Source: CANMUM01 sp965263365 (GTDB taxonomy: Bacteria > Pseudomonadota > Alphaproteobacteria > Rhodobacterales > Rhodobacteraceae). From it: DNA of 64,000 nucleotides. Of this stretch, positions 36,192 to 45,886 are shown one piece after another. Location of the stretch: contig OZ253672.1 in NCBI GenBank assembly GCA_965263365.1, forward strand, positions 930,001 to 994,000, written 5' to 3'. Every line of letters begins with the position of its first letter. Position 1 is the first letter of the stretch. Under the pieces are notes generated by a model. It did no database searches and was not told where the DNA came from. It was given only the letters and a program-made list of their open reading frames with translations. A program made the position numbers and the translations under genes.

Positions 36192-37129
36192 CTAATTATA
36201 CTCGGTGGATTCCTCGCTCACCTTCCAAAGCTTTTCCATGGTGGACTTATCATAGGCGTACGATTCAATGTTCCTTTTTCAACCGGGCCCACCATTTCCA
36301 TACGTCCTGTCGGGCCATAAAGCGCGCGCGCTTCGAGACCATCTTCGGTTGCACACATGAACTGAGGAAAAGCACCTTGCTCGGCGGTTTGCACGCGCGG
36401 AGTTTTCGTCATGAGCCAGAAGACAAAACGCATGAAACGACTACCGCTTGTTTTGATGAGTGATGTCGCGGAGGACCGAGGATGACAAACATAAACTTTG
36501 ATTTTTTTGGCGCTCTTTTCAAGTCGATCTTGCAACTCATAAGCAAACATCATTTGCGCGAGCTTGCTTTGGCTATAAACAGGATTAGGGCTATAGTTTT
36601 TGTTCCAGTTCATATCCTCAAATTGAATGCTCTTGATGCCCATATTATATCCAAGACTGGCTACAACAACGATACGGCCTACGCTCGCTTGAATTCGATC
36701 AAATAGCATCCCACACAAAACAAAGTGACCATAGTGATTTGTGCCAAGCTGGCTTTCAAATCCATCAACGGTTAGCTTTTGTGTAGGGACTTGAGCAATG
36801 GCTGCATTGCAAATCACCGCGTGGATTTGCGGTGCGGTCTTGAGCACTTCATCAGCTGCAGCGCGCACGCTTGAAAGGTCCGAAAGATCCATTCGTACAA
36901 AGCTCACATCGGCGTCACTGCCATACTCATTTTTGAGTGCCGCGACGGCTTCGGTTGACCTTTCTACGCTGCGATTGAGCATCACAACCTTTGCACCCTT
37001 AGAGAGGAAAATGCGTGCAACTTGAAAACCTGTTCTGGCATTGGCGCCAGTAATGATATAAGTTTTCCCCTTGAGTTAGCCGAGGCGCGATGGTGTCCAG
37101 CCTTTGGATCCAAAAGTTTTGTCTGTCAT
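36192..37129 (-). pseudogene. Broken SDR-family oxidoreductase
   Basis: The original start is ATG 37129 with AAGGAG 7 nt upstream. The frame reads MTDKTFGSKGWTPSRLG, meets an in-frame TAA at 37078-37076, and continues in the same frame as LKGKTYIITGANARTGFQ. So one codon in a normal SDR N-terminus has become a stop. Near the 3' end, a run of five A (minus strand; 36275-36279) is one short: adding one A restores a family-like C-terminus ending in EKLWKVSEE, with a TAG at 36194-36192. The Rossmann motif has Arg where Gly is expected (TGANARTG), while YSQSK is intact. Two independent lesions plus a damaged cofactor motif make it a pseudogene. It is divergent from a broken AraC gene. Confidence 0.88.
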
Positions 37130-37306
37130 TTGATTTCTCCTTAATCAATTTAATTTTTTCAGTTTAAAATGACGCATTCTCTCTTCGATTAATTTGATAT
37201 TTATGAGCTTTATTTGCAAAATAAATAGGCATATTAATCGACAATACTTGCCTAAATTATGTCATTAATGTCAAAATCAGGCATACTATCTGTCTATAAG
37301 CGTATT

Positions 37307-38208
37307 ATGAGCAAATTGAATATAAAAAAGCACATCGAATACCGGCTTGATCTAGACGAAATTTTTGATACGAACATAGCGGCAGTAAACTTATTTTCGC
37401 GCAACGCAATCGATACCTTGTGCGCCCGTGCAATATGACCCTTGTGTGATTGCAATTATAAACGGCAGCAAAGAGGCGATTATTAACGGCGAAGTCTACA
37501 ATTATAACAGCCAGCAGTATTTATGCTGCCCGATGTCAATGCTTTTGAGCGCTGGCACTCCGAAAGCCTCTAGAGATGAGCCTTTATTGGGGGCATATAT
37601 TTCACTTGATCATCATGTGATGCAAAATTTGTGTTTAGAAATTGAAAGTACGAATTTGCTAGCTCCCTTGTTCCGCACATCGCAACCGCAAGGCATTGCA
37701 CTTGCGCCCCTTGGGCGGCCGAATTTACGGAAGCACTATGGCGCCTTTTACAGCTTGAAGAAAACCTCGATGATATGGCCATCTTGGGCGAGGCGCGATT
37801 GCGAGAACTATATTACGCAATACTGAAAGGTAAGGCGGGGGCGAGCGCGCGAAATGCTTTTGGATTTCGCAATGCAATTGCGAAATCCATCTCACATCTG
37901 TCGTCAAATCTTGATGCGCCAACAGCCATTGAAGAGATAGCCGAACGGGCGCGCATGAGCCGTGCTGTTTTTCACAGGAAGTTCAAACAAGCGACAACCA
38001 TGTCTCCAATACAGTATATAAAGCCTATGGCCTAAACCGAGCCGCACGGAAAATCGCAAACGGCACAACCATTAGTGAAGCCGCCATGAAGGTTGGCTAC
38101 TATATAAGCATATCACAGTTTAGCCGCGAGTTTAAACGCCATTATGGCGATTCACCGCGAGAATGGAGCCACAAACAACATCGGATCGCATCACTCATCC
38201 ATGCTTAG
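37307..38208 (+). pseudogene. Broken AraC-family transcriptional regulator
   Basis: Pieces of one AraC regulator lie in three different frames. Piece 1 (37307-37438, possibly from 37268) ends at a TGA. Piece 2 (from ~37428) gives AIINGSKEAIINGEVYNYNS, the AraC_N cupin signature, until ~37715. Piece 3 (from ~37715, including LEENLDDMAILGEARLREL and the first HTH, AIEEIAERARMSRAVFHRKF) ends at a TAA at 38033-38035. Piece 4 (from ~38023 to the TAG at 38208) gives NRAARKIANGTTISEAAMKVGYY and FSREFKRHYGDSPREW, the second HTH. At least three frame changes are needed, so it is dead. AraC_N regulators of this type often sit divergent from the SDR they control, exactly as here. Confidence 0.9.
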
Positions 38209-38299
38209 GAAATTCTCGAACGATACTTCGCGTATTGGTGTCATCAACTACTTTATCACATGGGCATACAAATACGCAGATTTTGGACGCAGATATGGC

Positions 38300-39769
38300 T
38301 TAATTTTGAGCGGCGCCCACACCTGCACGACGTCCAAATACGGTGCCTGATGTCAGTCCAGAACCACCCGGATAGCCACCAAAAAACACACCGCCAACCA
38401 TTTCTCCCGCGGCATATAGCCCTTCAATCTCACTGCCGTCCTCACGCATGACCGCTCCACGTTCATTTATCTTTAAGCCGCCGTAAGTAAACGTGATTCC
38501 TCCCGTGACGGGATAAGCGCGAAATGGAGGTGTATCCAGTTTTTGTGCCCAGTTTGTTTTATTAAGCTCGAGACCATGTGTGGATTTTCCGTCTAGAATG
38601 GTGGGATCAAAATCCGTCGAGCTATCAACTGCTAAATTATAGTCATCCAGTGTTTTCTTAGCACCGCTTTTATCAACACCTTCTAGCATACCAATTAGTT
38701 CCTCAAGAGTATCGGCTTCTACAAAACTTGCGTCTTCAAAATGGTATTCATCATAAAATAAGTCTTTGACTTTATTGTCAAAAATTTGCCACGCGAAGTG
38801 ATTAGGTTGCTCCAGTACTGCTTTTCCAAATTGTGCGTAAGTATAGTTGCGGAAGTTAATTCCTTCATCGACAAATCTCTTGCTTTTAGCGTTGAGCATC
38901 ACCCCTAGAAAATAGCATATTTTTCTGTAATTTTTACGCTCTTTTGGGGGGATATCTAAATTGCCAAAATCCTTCATATGTAGATCCATGGGTGTGGCAT
39001 GACAGCCATCAAAGCGTCCGTAATGCATCGCACCAAGCTCAGTTGCCATTCTCAAGCCGTCACCAAGATTATGAGGGGTTCCGCGCACCTTAGCTACCGA
39101 CCATTCTGGCCCTATGAGCTCTGCGCGCATTTCTTCACTTGCCTCAAAACCTCCGCAGGCCAAAACCACTGAATCAGATAAAATTTCTTCACCATTGGCT
39201 AGTTTTACGCCTGTCACCTTGGTACCATCAGTTAAGAGACTGCTGACCGCAGATTCATAGCGAATTTCTCCACCCAAATTCTCAAATGCTTTCAGCTCCA
39301 TCTCAAATAGTCCAACACCTTCATTATCAGCCGCAAGGGTCAATCCGCCCCAAAATATAAAACGCCCGTTCTTTTCGAAACTTTGGCGGGAATAAATGGG
39401 CTCATAAGTGACACCATGACTGGAAAGCCATTTGACAGCGTCATAAGATTCGTCGATTAAAATTTCCTGCTCAGGACTTAAATCTGCACCTTCATTGAAA
39501 CTTAATAGATCGCTTGCAAACTTGTCCTTTGAGTAGCTCCCAAAATCCGTTTTCGCGATGCGCGGCGCAGAAGGATCCGATAAAAATGGCAGTAAATCTT
39601 GAGATTCATCATATGCAAATCGCATTGCGCCTGCCGTGTATTTGGTATTGCCGCCTGCTAGATCAAAGCTTGCCTTTTCCAACATTAATACGGATGCGCC
39701 TTTTTCAAGAGCGGCTATGGCAGCGGACATCGCCGCATTTCCTGATCCAACAATTATCACTTTTTTCAT
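38300..39769 (-). CDS. tcuA: FAD-dependent dehydrogenase, tricarballylate dehydrogenase (TcuA)-like
   Basis: 489 residues, fumarate-reductase-type flavoprotein: N-terminal GSGNAAMSAAIAALEKGASV, GGNTKYTAGAMRFAY, central VLACGGFEASEEMRAEL and C-terminal GGLKINERGAV and AGEMVGGVFFGGYPGGSGLTSG. The family oxidises tricarballylate to cis-aconitate, or related substrates. In Salmonella TcuA needs the iron-sulfur/membrane partner TcuB for re-oxidation; no TcuB is in the window. It is divergent from the AbrB-like permease across a short region with a perfect 14-bp palindrome. Confidence 0.82.
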   Translation of the reverse strand: MKKVIIVGSGNAAMSAAIAALEKGASVLMLEKASFDLAGGNTKYTAGAMRFAYDESQDLLPFLSDPSAPRIAKTDFGSYSKDKFASDLLSFNEGADLSPEQEILIDESYDAVKWLSSHGVTYEPIYSRQSFEKNGRFIFWGGLTLAADNEGVGLFEMELKAFENLGGEIRYESAVSSLLTDGTKVTGVKLANGEEILSDSVVLACGGFEASEEMRAELIGPEWSVAKVRGTPHNLGDGLRMATELGAMHYGRFDGCHATPMDLHMKDFGNLDIPPKERKNYRKICYFLGVMLNAKSKRFVDEGINFRNYTYAQFGKAVLEQPNHFAWQIFDNKVKDLFYDEYHFEDASFVEADTLEELIGMLEGVDKSGAKKTLDDYNLAVDSSTDFDPTILDGKSTHGLELNKTNWAQKLDTPPFRAYPVTGGITFTYGGLKINERGAVMREDGSEIEGLYAAGEMVGGVFFGGYPGGSGLTSGTVFGRRAGVGAAQN

Positions 39770-39866
39770 GTTCTTTATTCCATATATTTATGTTTGGATC
39801 CATAATCCGCAGCTAGTGATTTCAGAGCTCCAAGGTTTGAGTTAAAAAGATTGCTTTACTGCACAT

Positions 39867-39880
39867 AATTGTATACAATT
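39867..39880. promoter_or_regulatory. 14-bp perfect palindrome in the divergent tcuA/abrB-like promoter region
   Basis: AATTGTATACAATT is perfectly symmetric, 30 bp before the permease ATG and ~98 bp before tcuA. Its core TTGTATACAA resembles GntR-family (FadR/VanR type) operators. A looser TTGAATACA copy follows directly. No GntR gene is in the window. Confidence 0.6.
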
Positions 39881-39910
39881 GAATACATTAATCAAGAGAG
39901 GAATGCCAAA

Positions 39911-40942
39911 ATGTTGCGTTTTCGAACTATTATTTTGGCTTTATTCGGCGTTCTGATTTTCTGGATATTAAATCTTCCATTGCCGTTTTTGTTTGGCCCG
40001 TTGTTCATGTGCCTTGCTCTTGCAATCATCGGGGTTCAATTAAAAGGGATCGGGAGAATATCAATAGCCGCACGGACGATTTTGGGCGTGGCAATTGGGG
40101 CCTCAATTACGCCCGCGCTTGTTCAAACGCTTCCAAGCTTGATTACGTCGATACTTCTGGTTCCATTATTTCTTGCAATCGCAGGTTTGATCGGCTTGCC
40201 ATGGTTTCAACGTGTATGGGGAATGAATTTTGCGACCGCTTATTACAGCGCCATGCCAGGGGGATTACAGGATATGGTAATTTTTGGGGAAGAGGCGGGC
40301 GGTGATGTCCGTGCGCTTACTCTCATACACTCTACTAGAGTATTGTTCATCGTGACGATGACGCCCTTTGTGCTCACTTATTTTTACGGCGCAACTCTTG
40401 ATAATCCACTGGGACAAGACTTAACCGATACCCCATTCATAGAACTAATGATCATGTTTGCCGCCGCGATAGGTGGATGGCTTGGCGGCGCTCGAATTGG
40501 ACTTTTTGGTGCCTCAATTTTGGGGCCAATGATCGTCGCGACAGCCCTTTCGCTCGCAGGGATTATACACTTTCGCCCGCCAAAAGAGGCCATACTCATC
40601 GCGCAATTTTTGATCGGAACAGGTCTGGGCGTTCAATTTGTGGGAATTACAATAAGAGAGCTTCGCAATTTTGTATTCGCGGGAATTGGGTACGTCGCGT
40701 TGTTGTGGCTTGTGGCAGCCGCTTTCATATTTTGGCTCGTGCCAGTGGGCCCACATAGTGCTACAGATGCCATGCTTGCATTTTCTCCTGGTGGACAGGC
40801 GGAAATGACCGTTTTGGCAATCATTGTCGGTGCGGACTTAGGTTTCGTAATCGCACACCACATAACACGCATTGTGTGCGTGATTATCGGGGCGCCTCTT
40901 TTCGTGCAAATATTTAAGAAGCTGTCCAAGCCTGAGGATTAA
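39911..40942 (+). CDS. AbrB-family membrane permease (ammonia-monooxygenase-like duplication)
   Basis: 343 residues from ATG 39911 (GAGAGG 9 nt upstream); a longer in-frame start lies inside the palindromic promoter region. About ten hydrophobic segments form two AbrB repeats, each with the SAMPGGLQDMVIFGEEAGGD / FSPGGQAEMTVLAIIVGADLG-type signature (residues ~120-140 and ~295-315). Function of the family is unknown; members are often beside tricarboxylate or sulfonate genes and may export acids. Its 3' end overlaps the convergent hydroxyacid dehydrogenase gene by 29 bp. Confidence 0.85.
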   Translation: MLRFRTIILALFGVLIFWILNLPLPFLFGPLFMCLALAIIGVQLKGIGRISIAARTILGVAIGASITPALVQTLPSLITSILLVPLFLAIAGLIGLPWFQRVWGMNFATAYYSAMPGGLQDMVIFGEEAGGDVRALTLIHSTRVLFIVTMTPFVLTYFYGATLDNPLGQDLTDTPFIELMIMFAAAIGGWLGGARIGLFGASILGPMIVATALSLAGIIHFRPPKEAILIAQFLIGTGLGVQFVGITIRELRNFVFAGIGYVALLWLVAAAFIFWLVPVGPHSATDAMLAFSPGGQAEMTVLAIIVGADLGFVIAHHITRIVCVIIGAPLFVQIFKKLSKPED

Positions 40943-41891
40943 TCATATGAATAGGCTCACCATTTGCATAGGCATTGATCTGATCAAAAATGTCTGAAAA
41001 CTGCAAATCGAATTCATCTTCAGTGACATATCCAATATGAGGTGTGGCGATTAGTTGCGGATGTGAAAGGAGCGGATCGTGAGGATTTGTTAATGGTTCT
41101 TTGTCAAACACATCAATTGCGGCCATATGTGGGCGGCCAAGATTAAGGGCGCTCAGTAGGGCGCCTTTTTCCAAAAGGCCAGCACGAGATGTGTTCACAA
41201 ACAACGCATCGCCACGCATTTGAGCGAAATCCTTGGCTGTGATAATTTCATTCGTTTCGGGTTTCAATCGAACATGAATTGAAATCACATCGGGTTTTGC
41301 AAAAAACTCTTGCCGATTTTTAGCGAGTGTCGCGCTGTCTGCTTCGGCACGTTTTTGACCTTCATCAGAAGCCCACCAAATTACGTTCATGCCAAAAGCC
41401 TGCGCGTATTTTTCAACGGCTTTTGCGATTCGCCCGTAACCATAAAGCCCAAGTGTTCGACCGCGAAGTGTTTTGCCAACACCCATCATCCAATTGCCAG
41501 ATTTGAGGCTCGCCATCTGCTGAGGAATTTGGCGCATGCCTGCTAAAATCAATCCCCATGTTAATTCAGCAGCTGCGAAACTCGGCGTACCTGCATGCAT
41601 GTTTGAACAAAGCAAAATGCCTTGAGCATTGCAGGCTTCAACATCGATATGCGGATATACGGACCTTTGAGAAATGAGTTTAAGTTTGGGCAATTTTTCA
41701 ATAAGTTCGCGTGTAATTTTGGTGCGCTCACGGAAAAGAACAAGAACTTCTGCTTCGGCTAGTCTTTCCGCGAGTATATGTATGTCATCAATATGATCGT
41801 TCCAAACCTTCACGTCATGATCATCAAGCTTTGCAAAGCAGGGTAGTCCTCGCAAAGTATCAAACCAATCGTCAAGAATATGGACTTTCAT
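40914..41891 (-). CDS. D-2-hydroxyacid dehydrogenase
   Basis: 325 residues, NAD-dependent 2-hydroxyacid dehydrogenase fold. Rossmann motif LGLYGYGRIAKAVEKYA, catalytic Arg in VRLKPETNEII/NTSRAGLLEKGAL, and the His of TPHIGYVTEDEF. It reduces a 2-oxo acid or oxidises a D-2-hydroxyacid. It starts one base from the end of the universal stress gene (shared base at 41891), so it belongs to the minus-strand tct operon as its last gene. Confidence 0.88.
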   Translation of the reverse strand: MKVHILDDWFDTLRGLPCFAKLDDHDVKVWNDHIDDIHILAERLAEAEVLVLFRERTKITRELIEKLPKLKLISQRSVYPHIDVEACNAQGILLCSNMHAGTPSFAAAELTWGLILAGMRQIPQQMASLKSGNWMMGVGKTLRGRTLGLYGYGRIAKAVEKYAQAFGMNVIWWASDEGQKRAEADSATLAKNRQEFFAKPDVISIHVRLKPETNEIITAKDFAQMRGDALFVNTSRAGLLEKGALLSALNLGRPHMAAIDVFDKEPLTNPHDPLLSHPQLIATPHIGYVTEDEFDLQFSDIFDQINAYANGEPIHMINPQAWTAS

Positions 41892-42706
41892 TAATGCGAA
41901 ATCATCATTGGAATTTCGACATTTTTAAGTAGCTCAGATGAAAGCCCGCCCAAAAAATCTTCGCGAAATTTAGAGTGCTCATATGCGCCCATAATTAATA
42001 GTGAGGGAGAATTGGCCTTACAATATTCAGTTAAGGCACGAACTCCTTGGAATTGTGCGTTAAGCTCAGTGTGGCTCACTTTAATGTTGTGACGTTCAAG
42101 CTGTGTAATAGCGGGTTCGACGCCATGTGGAAGCGGCTTATTCGATAAAGTAATGAGATCAACGCTTGCGCCTTTTTCAAGAAGCGCAATCCCATCGGCG
42201 AGGGCGCGCGTTGCGGCTCGTGTTCCGTCCCAGAGAATAGCAACATTTTGTGCGGGACTATTTTCTGCGCCCGACTTTGGAATAATTAAAACGGGGCGGC
42301 CACTCATAAGTGCTATTCGGTCCGGATGGAGTGAAATGTGACCGTCATCTGTATCAAGATGAACACCTGAAATCATGATATCAAAATGGCGGGCGGTTTC
42401 AGCAAGCGCACTATCGACACGGCCGTGAATGTTTTTAAAATGAAGGCGATCGTCTAGGTTGAGAGTGCCTTTTATTTCGCCAAAACGCGCTTCGATTTTC
42501 TCAATAATTTCGTTATTTGCTTCCTCAATAATTTTTTGCGCAGAAGCAGGCACCCATGCGGCACGAGAATTGACTACTTCATAATTTGCATGAGCCAGTA
42601 CAGCGGTAACATGTGCAGATTCACCAGCGAGAGATGCCGCAAATTTGAGCGCCGCAACAGAAGAGTCGGTTCCATTGAACGCCACCATGATATTTTTATA
42701 GGCCAT
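41891..42706 (-). CDS. Tandem universal stress protein (UspA family)
   Basis: 271 residues with two UspA-like halves (~1-145 and ~150-271). The N-terminal half begins with KNIMVAFNGTDSSVAALKFAASLA, and the C-terminal end MGAYEHSKFREDFLGGLSSELL is the usual GxxGHSxxxEzzLGS-type nucleotide region. It lies inside the tct operon, directly before the hydroxyacid dehydrogenase and 9 bp after the PrpF-like gene. Its role in that operon is unknown. Confidence 0.87.
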   Translation of the reverse strand: MAYKNIMVAFNGTDSSVAALKFAASLAGESAHVTAVLAHANYEVVNSRAAWVPASAQKIIEEANNEIIEKIEARFGEIKGTLNLDDRLHFKNIHGRVDSALAETARHFDIMISGVHLDTDDGHISLHPDRIALMSGRPVLIIPKSGAENSPAQNVAILWDGTRAATRALADGIALLEKGASVDLITLSNKPLPHGVEPAITQLERHNIKVSHTELNAQFQGVRALTEYCKANSPSLLIMGAYEHSKFREDFLGGLSSELLKNVEIPMMISH

Positions 42707-42715
42707 TTGTTTTTC

Positions 42716-43798
42716 CTATTTCCAACTAAGTTTATTGGGCACATAGACATGCCCGTCTGCAAGCTTACGGGCGGTGCGCACGAGGCCTGCGGAATTGATT
42801 TTGAATTCTGGCTGAGATTGATATTCAACGACCACATCGATCACTCCTGATGCGTGTTCGATTGTAAGCTTTTTAGGGCTTGAACCTGATCGATCAAGTA
42901 AATCATCAGCAACAGACCCTGGGTGAAGCGCACAAGCTGCCAAACATTGTGCACCCGTTACCGCCATCGATGGATGCGTTTTCCAAGGCATAAAATAGCG
43001 CGCGGCAATATCACTATTTTCCGATTTTGCAAGCAAGCCAAACTTTGGCGTCACAGATTGTGAAACGTCACCCATTCCCATGGCTTTTCCGGCTTGTATT
43101 CGAATAGCCTCCATTCGTTCAAAAAAACGCTTATTCTCATCAAGCTCGGAAACGCTTTCATGTCCGGCTAAGCCAAAATCAGAAGCCTTTGCAATGACCA
43201 TTGGCATCGCGACGTCCATGCAGGTCACTTCGATATCGTCAAAACGGTCACGAATATTTCCGGAAGGAAGCATTGCGCCTGTCGAAGAGCCAACGGTCTC
43301 CATAAAGCTCAAATTAATCGCGGCGCCTGTGCCGGGGACTCCTGCAATGGCTTGATTTCCGTCATAAAGGGCATATCTGCCTTTGCAAGGCACTTGCGCA
43401 ATGACTTTAGCACCTGTGTTCACAGCGTGAATTTTAATTTCGGCCATGTTTCCTTGCGCCTCAAAAAGCCCTAGTTCAATTGCCGCAGATCCAACGCCCG
43501 AGAGAATATTTCCGCAAGTCGGTTTGAAATCAACCGATTTATCCTCCACAGATACTTGGGCGAAAAAGTAATCAATATCCGCCCATTCATCTTCAGATTT
43601 TGAAAGCATAGCAACCTTGGTTGTGACGGCAGCACCCCCGCCAATCCCGTCAATATTAAGTGCATGACCTGATCCAATAGCAGCGATCAAAACTTCTGTA
43701 AGGTGGTCCAAGTCTTGAGGCAAGTCCGCGCGGTTAAAATAGGGGCCGCGCGAAGTGCCGCCACGCATAAACACATAAGGAATTGCGAGCTGGGTCAT
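42716..43798 (-). CDS. PrpF-family isomerase (4-oxalomesaconate tautomerase / aconitate isomerase-like)
   Basis: 360 residues from ATG 43798, which overlaps the tctA stop as ATGA; an ATG four codons upstream would overlap more deeply and is less likely. Diaminopimelate-epimerase-like fold with MRGGTSRGPYF, the catalytic cysteine in TCGNILSGVG, and TGAQCLAA late in the protein. Family enzymes shift double bonds in unsaturated tricarboxylic acids (aconitate, oxalomesaconate). Next to the TctABC importer and a TcuA-like dehydrogenase, it fits a tricarboxylate utilisation route. Confidence 0.85.
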   Translation of the reverse strand: MTQLAIPYVFMRGGTSRGPYFNRADLPQDLDHLTEVLIAAIGSGHALNIDGIGGGAAVTTKVAMLSKSEDEWADIDYFFAQVSVEDKSVDFKPTCGNILSGVGSAAIELGLFEAQGNMAEIKIHAVNTGAKVIAQVPCKGRYALYDGNQAIAGVPGTGAAINLSFMETVGSSTGAMLPSGNIRDRFDDIEVTCMDVAMPMVIAKASDFGLAGHESVSELDENKRFFERMEAIRIQAGKAMGMGDVSQSVTPKFGLLAKSENSDIAARYFMPWKTHPSMAVTGAQCLAACALHPGSVADDLLDRSGSSPKKLTIEHASGVIDVVVEYQSQPEFKINSAGLVRTARKLADGHVYVPNKLSWK

Positions 43799-45825
43799 GT
43801 GAACGGCCATGGTAGATCAAACATGCCTTGGAGTAGGCCGGGTGGAAAATCACGGTTCAGTGCACCTGCCATGAGGCACATAAATGCGATACCTGCGGCT
43901 GTTAAGATGATTGTTTTCTGCCATGAAACACCCGCACGAACACGGAAGAAAGCGACTAAGAAACCAACAAGTGCCAAGATAAATCCAACAAAGAAAGTGC
44001 CAACGATTAGCCCAGCAAACCAAGCGAGCGTAGCCCAAAGCCCATGAGGAGCCTCGGCATCTTCTCCAGAAACTTCTTTGTCGGCAAAAATGGGATCGCT
44101 CTCATCGCGGCGCATCATTTGAATAAGCATGATAATGCAGCAAATAAGTGCAATGCCACCAATGACAAGCGGGATGATTTTATCCGTCATGTTGTAGTCA
44201 GGTATGGCATTCGCATTCATAAGTGCGATGACAAAATAAGCCCCAACGACAAGTAAAAAGACAAGAGGAGCACGTTTTGATCCGGACGCAACATCGCCTT
44301 CAGCCATAATCGACTTAGCTTGGCGAATTCCAAAAATGACTGACAGCGCTGTGACGATAATCAAGATGATCACAATCGGACTGAAAATATACAACATGCC
44401 GGCTTCAAAGCTATCGCGGAATCTAAAATTCGCGATTTGAAGCGCTTGGTTTGTAAAACGCTCAATCGGGGCCGATAAAACAAATCCTATGAGAAATGCC
44501 GGACGTGACCAATCAAAACGGCGAAGGAAAATGCCAATGAGACCAATAACAAATAGGGCAAGTAAATCTTCAAAATTTTGACCGGATTGGAAAGCTGCAA
44601 AACTGATCAACATAAATAAGAAGGGCGCAATATAAGTGAAACGGATCGTGGTTAGTTTCGCGATTCCGCCTGATGCCGCAATACACAAAATCGTTCCAAA
44701 TACATTGGCGAGAGCAAGCAACCAAACGATTGAATAAGTTATATCAAGATTGTTTTTGAGCATTGCGGGGCCAACTTCAATGTCGCCTGATCCAAGGAGC
44801 GCAATCGCACCAATGAAAATTGCCATTGAGCCAGATCCTGGAATACCAAATAAAAGCGTTGGCACAAGCCCGCCGCCTTCTTTGGCATTGTTTGAACTTT
44901 CAGGTCCGATAATACCGCGAACTTCGCCTTTACCGAAATTAGACTTGTCCTTTGTGGTTTGAACCGAATGTCCGTAGGCAATCCAATCAACAACTGAGCC
45001 GCCAAGACCCGGGATTACACCCACGATCACACCGATAATCGAGCACCGAACCGAAAGCCAAATATTAGCGAACCAATCACGGACACCTTGTCCCCAGCCG
45101 GCGCCAAGTTGCGCATCTTTCGCGATTGATTGATCTTTACGTAAGAGAGAAACGATCTCAGGAAGGGCAAAAATTCCTAAGCCAACGATAACGAGTTTTA
45201 GACCATCAGTGAGATAGGGTATATCATAGCTAGCCATACGAAGACTTCCGCCCGCGTCAGCTTCGCCGATTGTACCGATCATGATGCCAAGGCCTGCGGC
45301 CGCTAGTCCCTTTAGCGGAATGCGACCTGCGAGAACGGCCACCATAGATAGGCCGAAAACGGTGATCATCAACATCTCTGGGAGACCAAACATCAAAACA
45401 ATCGGTCTTGCGATCAGAATAAATACGGTTAGGAACGTAGCGCCGACAAGCCCACCAAATAAAGACGAGGTAAAGGCCGCCGCTAATGCACGGGCAGCTT
45501 CACCCTTTTTCGCCATTGGGAAGCCATCAAGGACGGTCGCTTGAGAGGCTGAAGAACCGGGTATGCCCATGAGAACGGAAGCAAATGTGTCAGATGTGGG
45601 TACAACCGCGACCATCCCGACCATAAGCGCAAGCCCGAGGACAGGGTCCATACCAAACATAAATGGCAATAAAAGAGAAAGACCAGCAATCCCGCCGAGA
45701 CCAGGGAAAACACCGACTGTTAACCCCATAACAACGCCCAACATAAGGTAACCGATGACTTGAGGCTGTAATATTAATGACCAAGCCTCTCCCAAAGCTG
45801 GGAGTGCAGATAAAAATGCTTCCAT
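43795..45825 (-). CDS. tctA: Tripartite tricarboxylate transporter, TctA-TctB fusion
   Basis: 676 residues. Residues ~1-500 are TctA (about 12 transmembrane helices, GVFPGLGGIAGLSLLLPF near the N-terminus, and GVIPGLGGSVVDWIAYG in the middle). Residues ~510-676 are a TctB-like four-helix small subunit (RAPLVFLLVVGAYFVIALMN onward). Fusion of both membrane subunits explains why no separate tctB is present. It uses the TctC receptor encoded just upstream. A strong stem-loop separates the two genes. Confidence 0.92.
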   Translation of the reverse strand: MEAFLSALPALGEAWSLILQPQVIGYLMLGVVMGLTVGVFPGLGGIAGLSLLLPFMFGMDPVLGLALMVGMVAVVPTSDTFASVLMGIPGSSASQATVLDGFPMAKKGEAARALAAAFTSSLFGGLVGATFLTVFILIARPIVLMFGLPEMLMITVFGLSMVAVLAGRIPLKGLAAAGLGIMIGTIGEADAGGSLRMASYDIPYLTDGLKLVIVGLGIFALPEIVSLLRKDQSIAKDAQLGAGWGQGVRDWFANIWLSVRCSIIGVIVGVIPGLGGSVVDWIAYGHSVQTTKDKSNFGKGEVRGIIGPESSNNAKEGGGLVPTLLFGIPGSGSMAIFIGAIALLGSGDIEVGPAMLKNNLDITYSIVWLLALANVFGTILCIAASGGIAKLTTIRFTYIAPFLFMLISFAAFQSGQNFEDLLALFVIGLIGIFLRRFDWSRPAFLIGFVLSAPIERFTNQALQIANFRFRDSFEAGMLYIFSPIVIILIIVTALSVIFGIRQAKSIMAEGDVASGSKRAPLVFLLVVGAYFVIALMNANAIPDYNMTDKIIPLVIGGIALICCIIMLIQMMRRDESDPIFADKEVSGEDAEAPHGLWATLAWFAGLIVGTFFVGFILALVGFLVAFFRVRAGVSWQKTIILTAAGIAFMCLMAGALNRDFPPGLLQGMFDLPWPFT

Positions 45826-45854
45826 GATACGTTCCCGTTAACACATATAAATGA

Positions 45855-45872
45855 GCCGCCCCGAAAGGCGGC
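45855..45872 (-). other. Intercistronic GC-rich stem-loop between tctC and tctA
   Basis: GCCGCC and GGCGGC pair as a perfect 6-bp stem around a 6-nt loop, 14 bp after the tctC stop on the minus strand. No T-tract follows in that direction. It probably shields the upstream binding-protein mRNA or lowers transcription into tctA. Confidence 0.5.
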
Positions 45873-45886
45873 CATATTTTTTTGTT

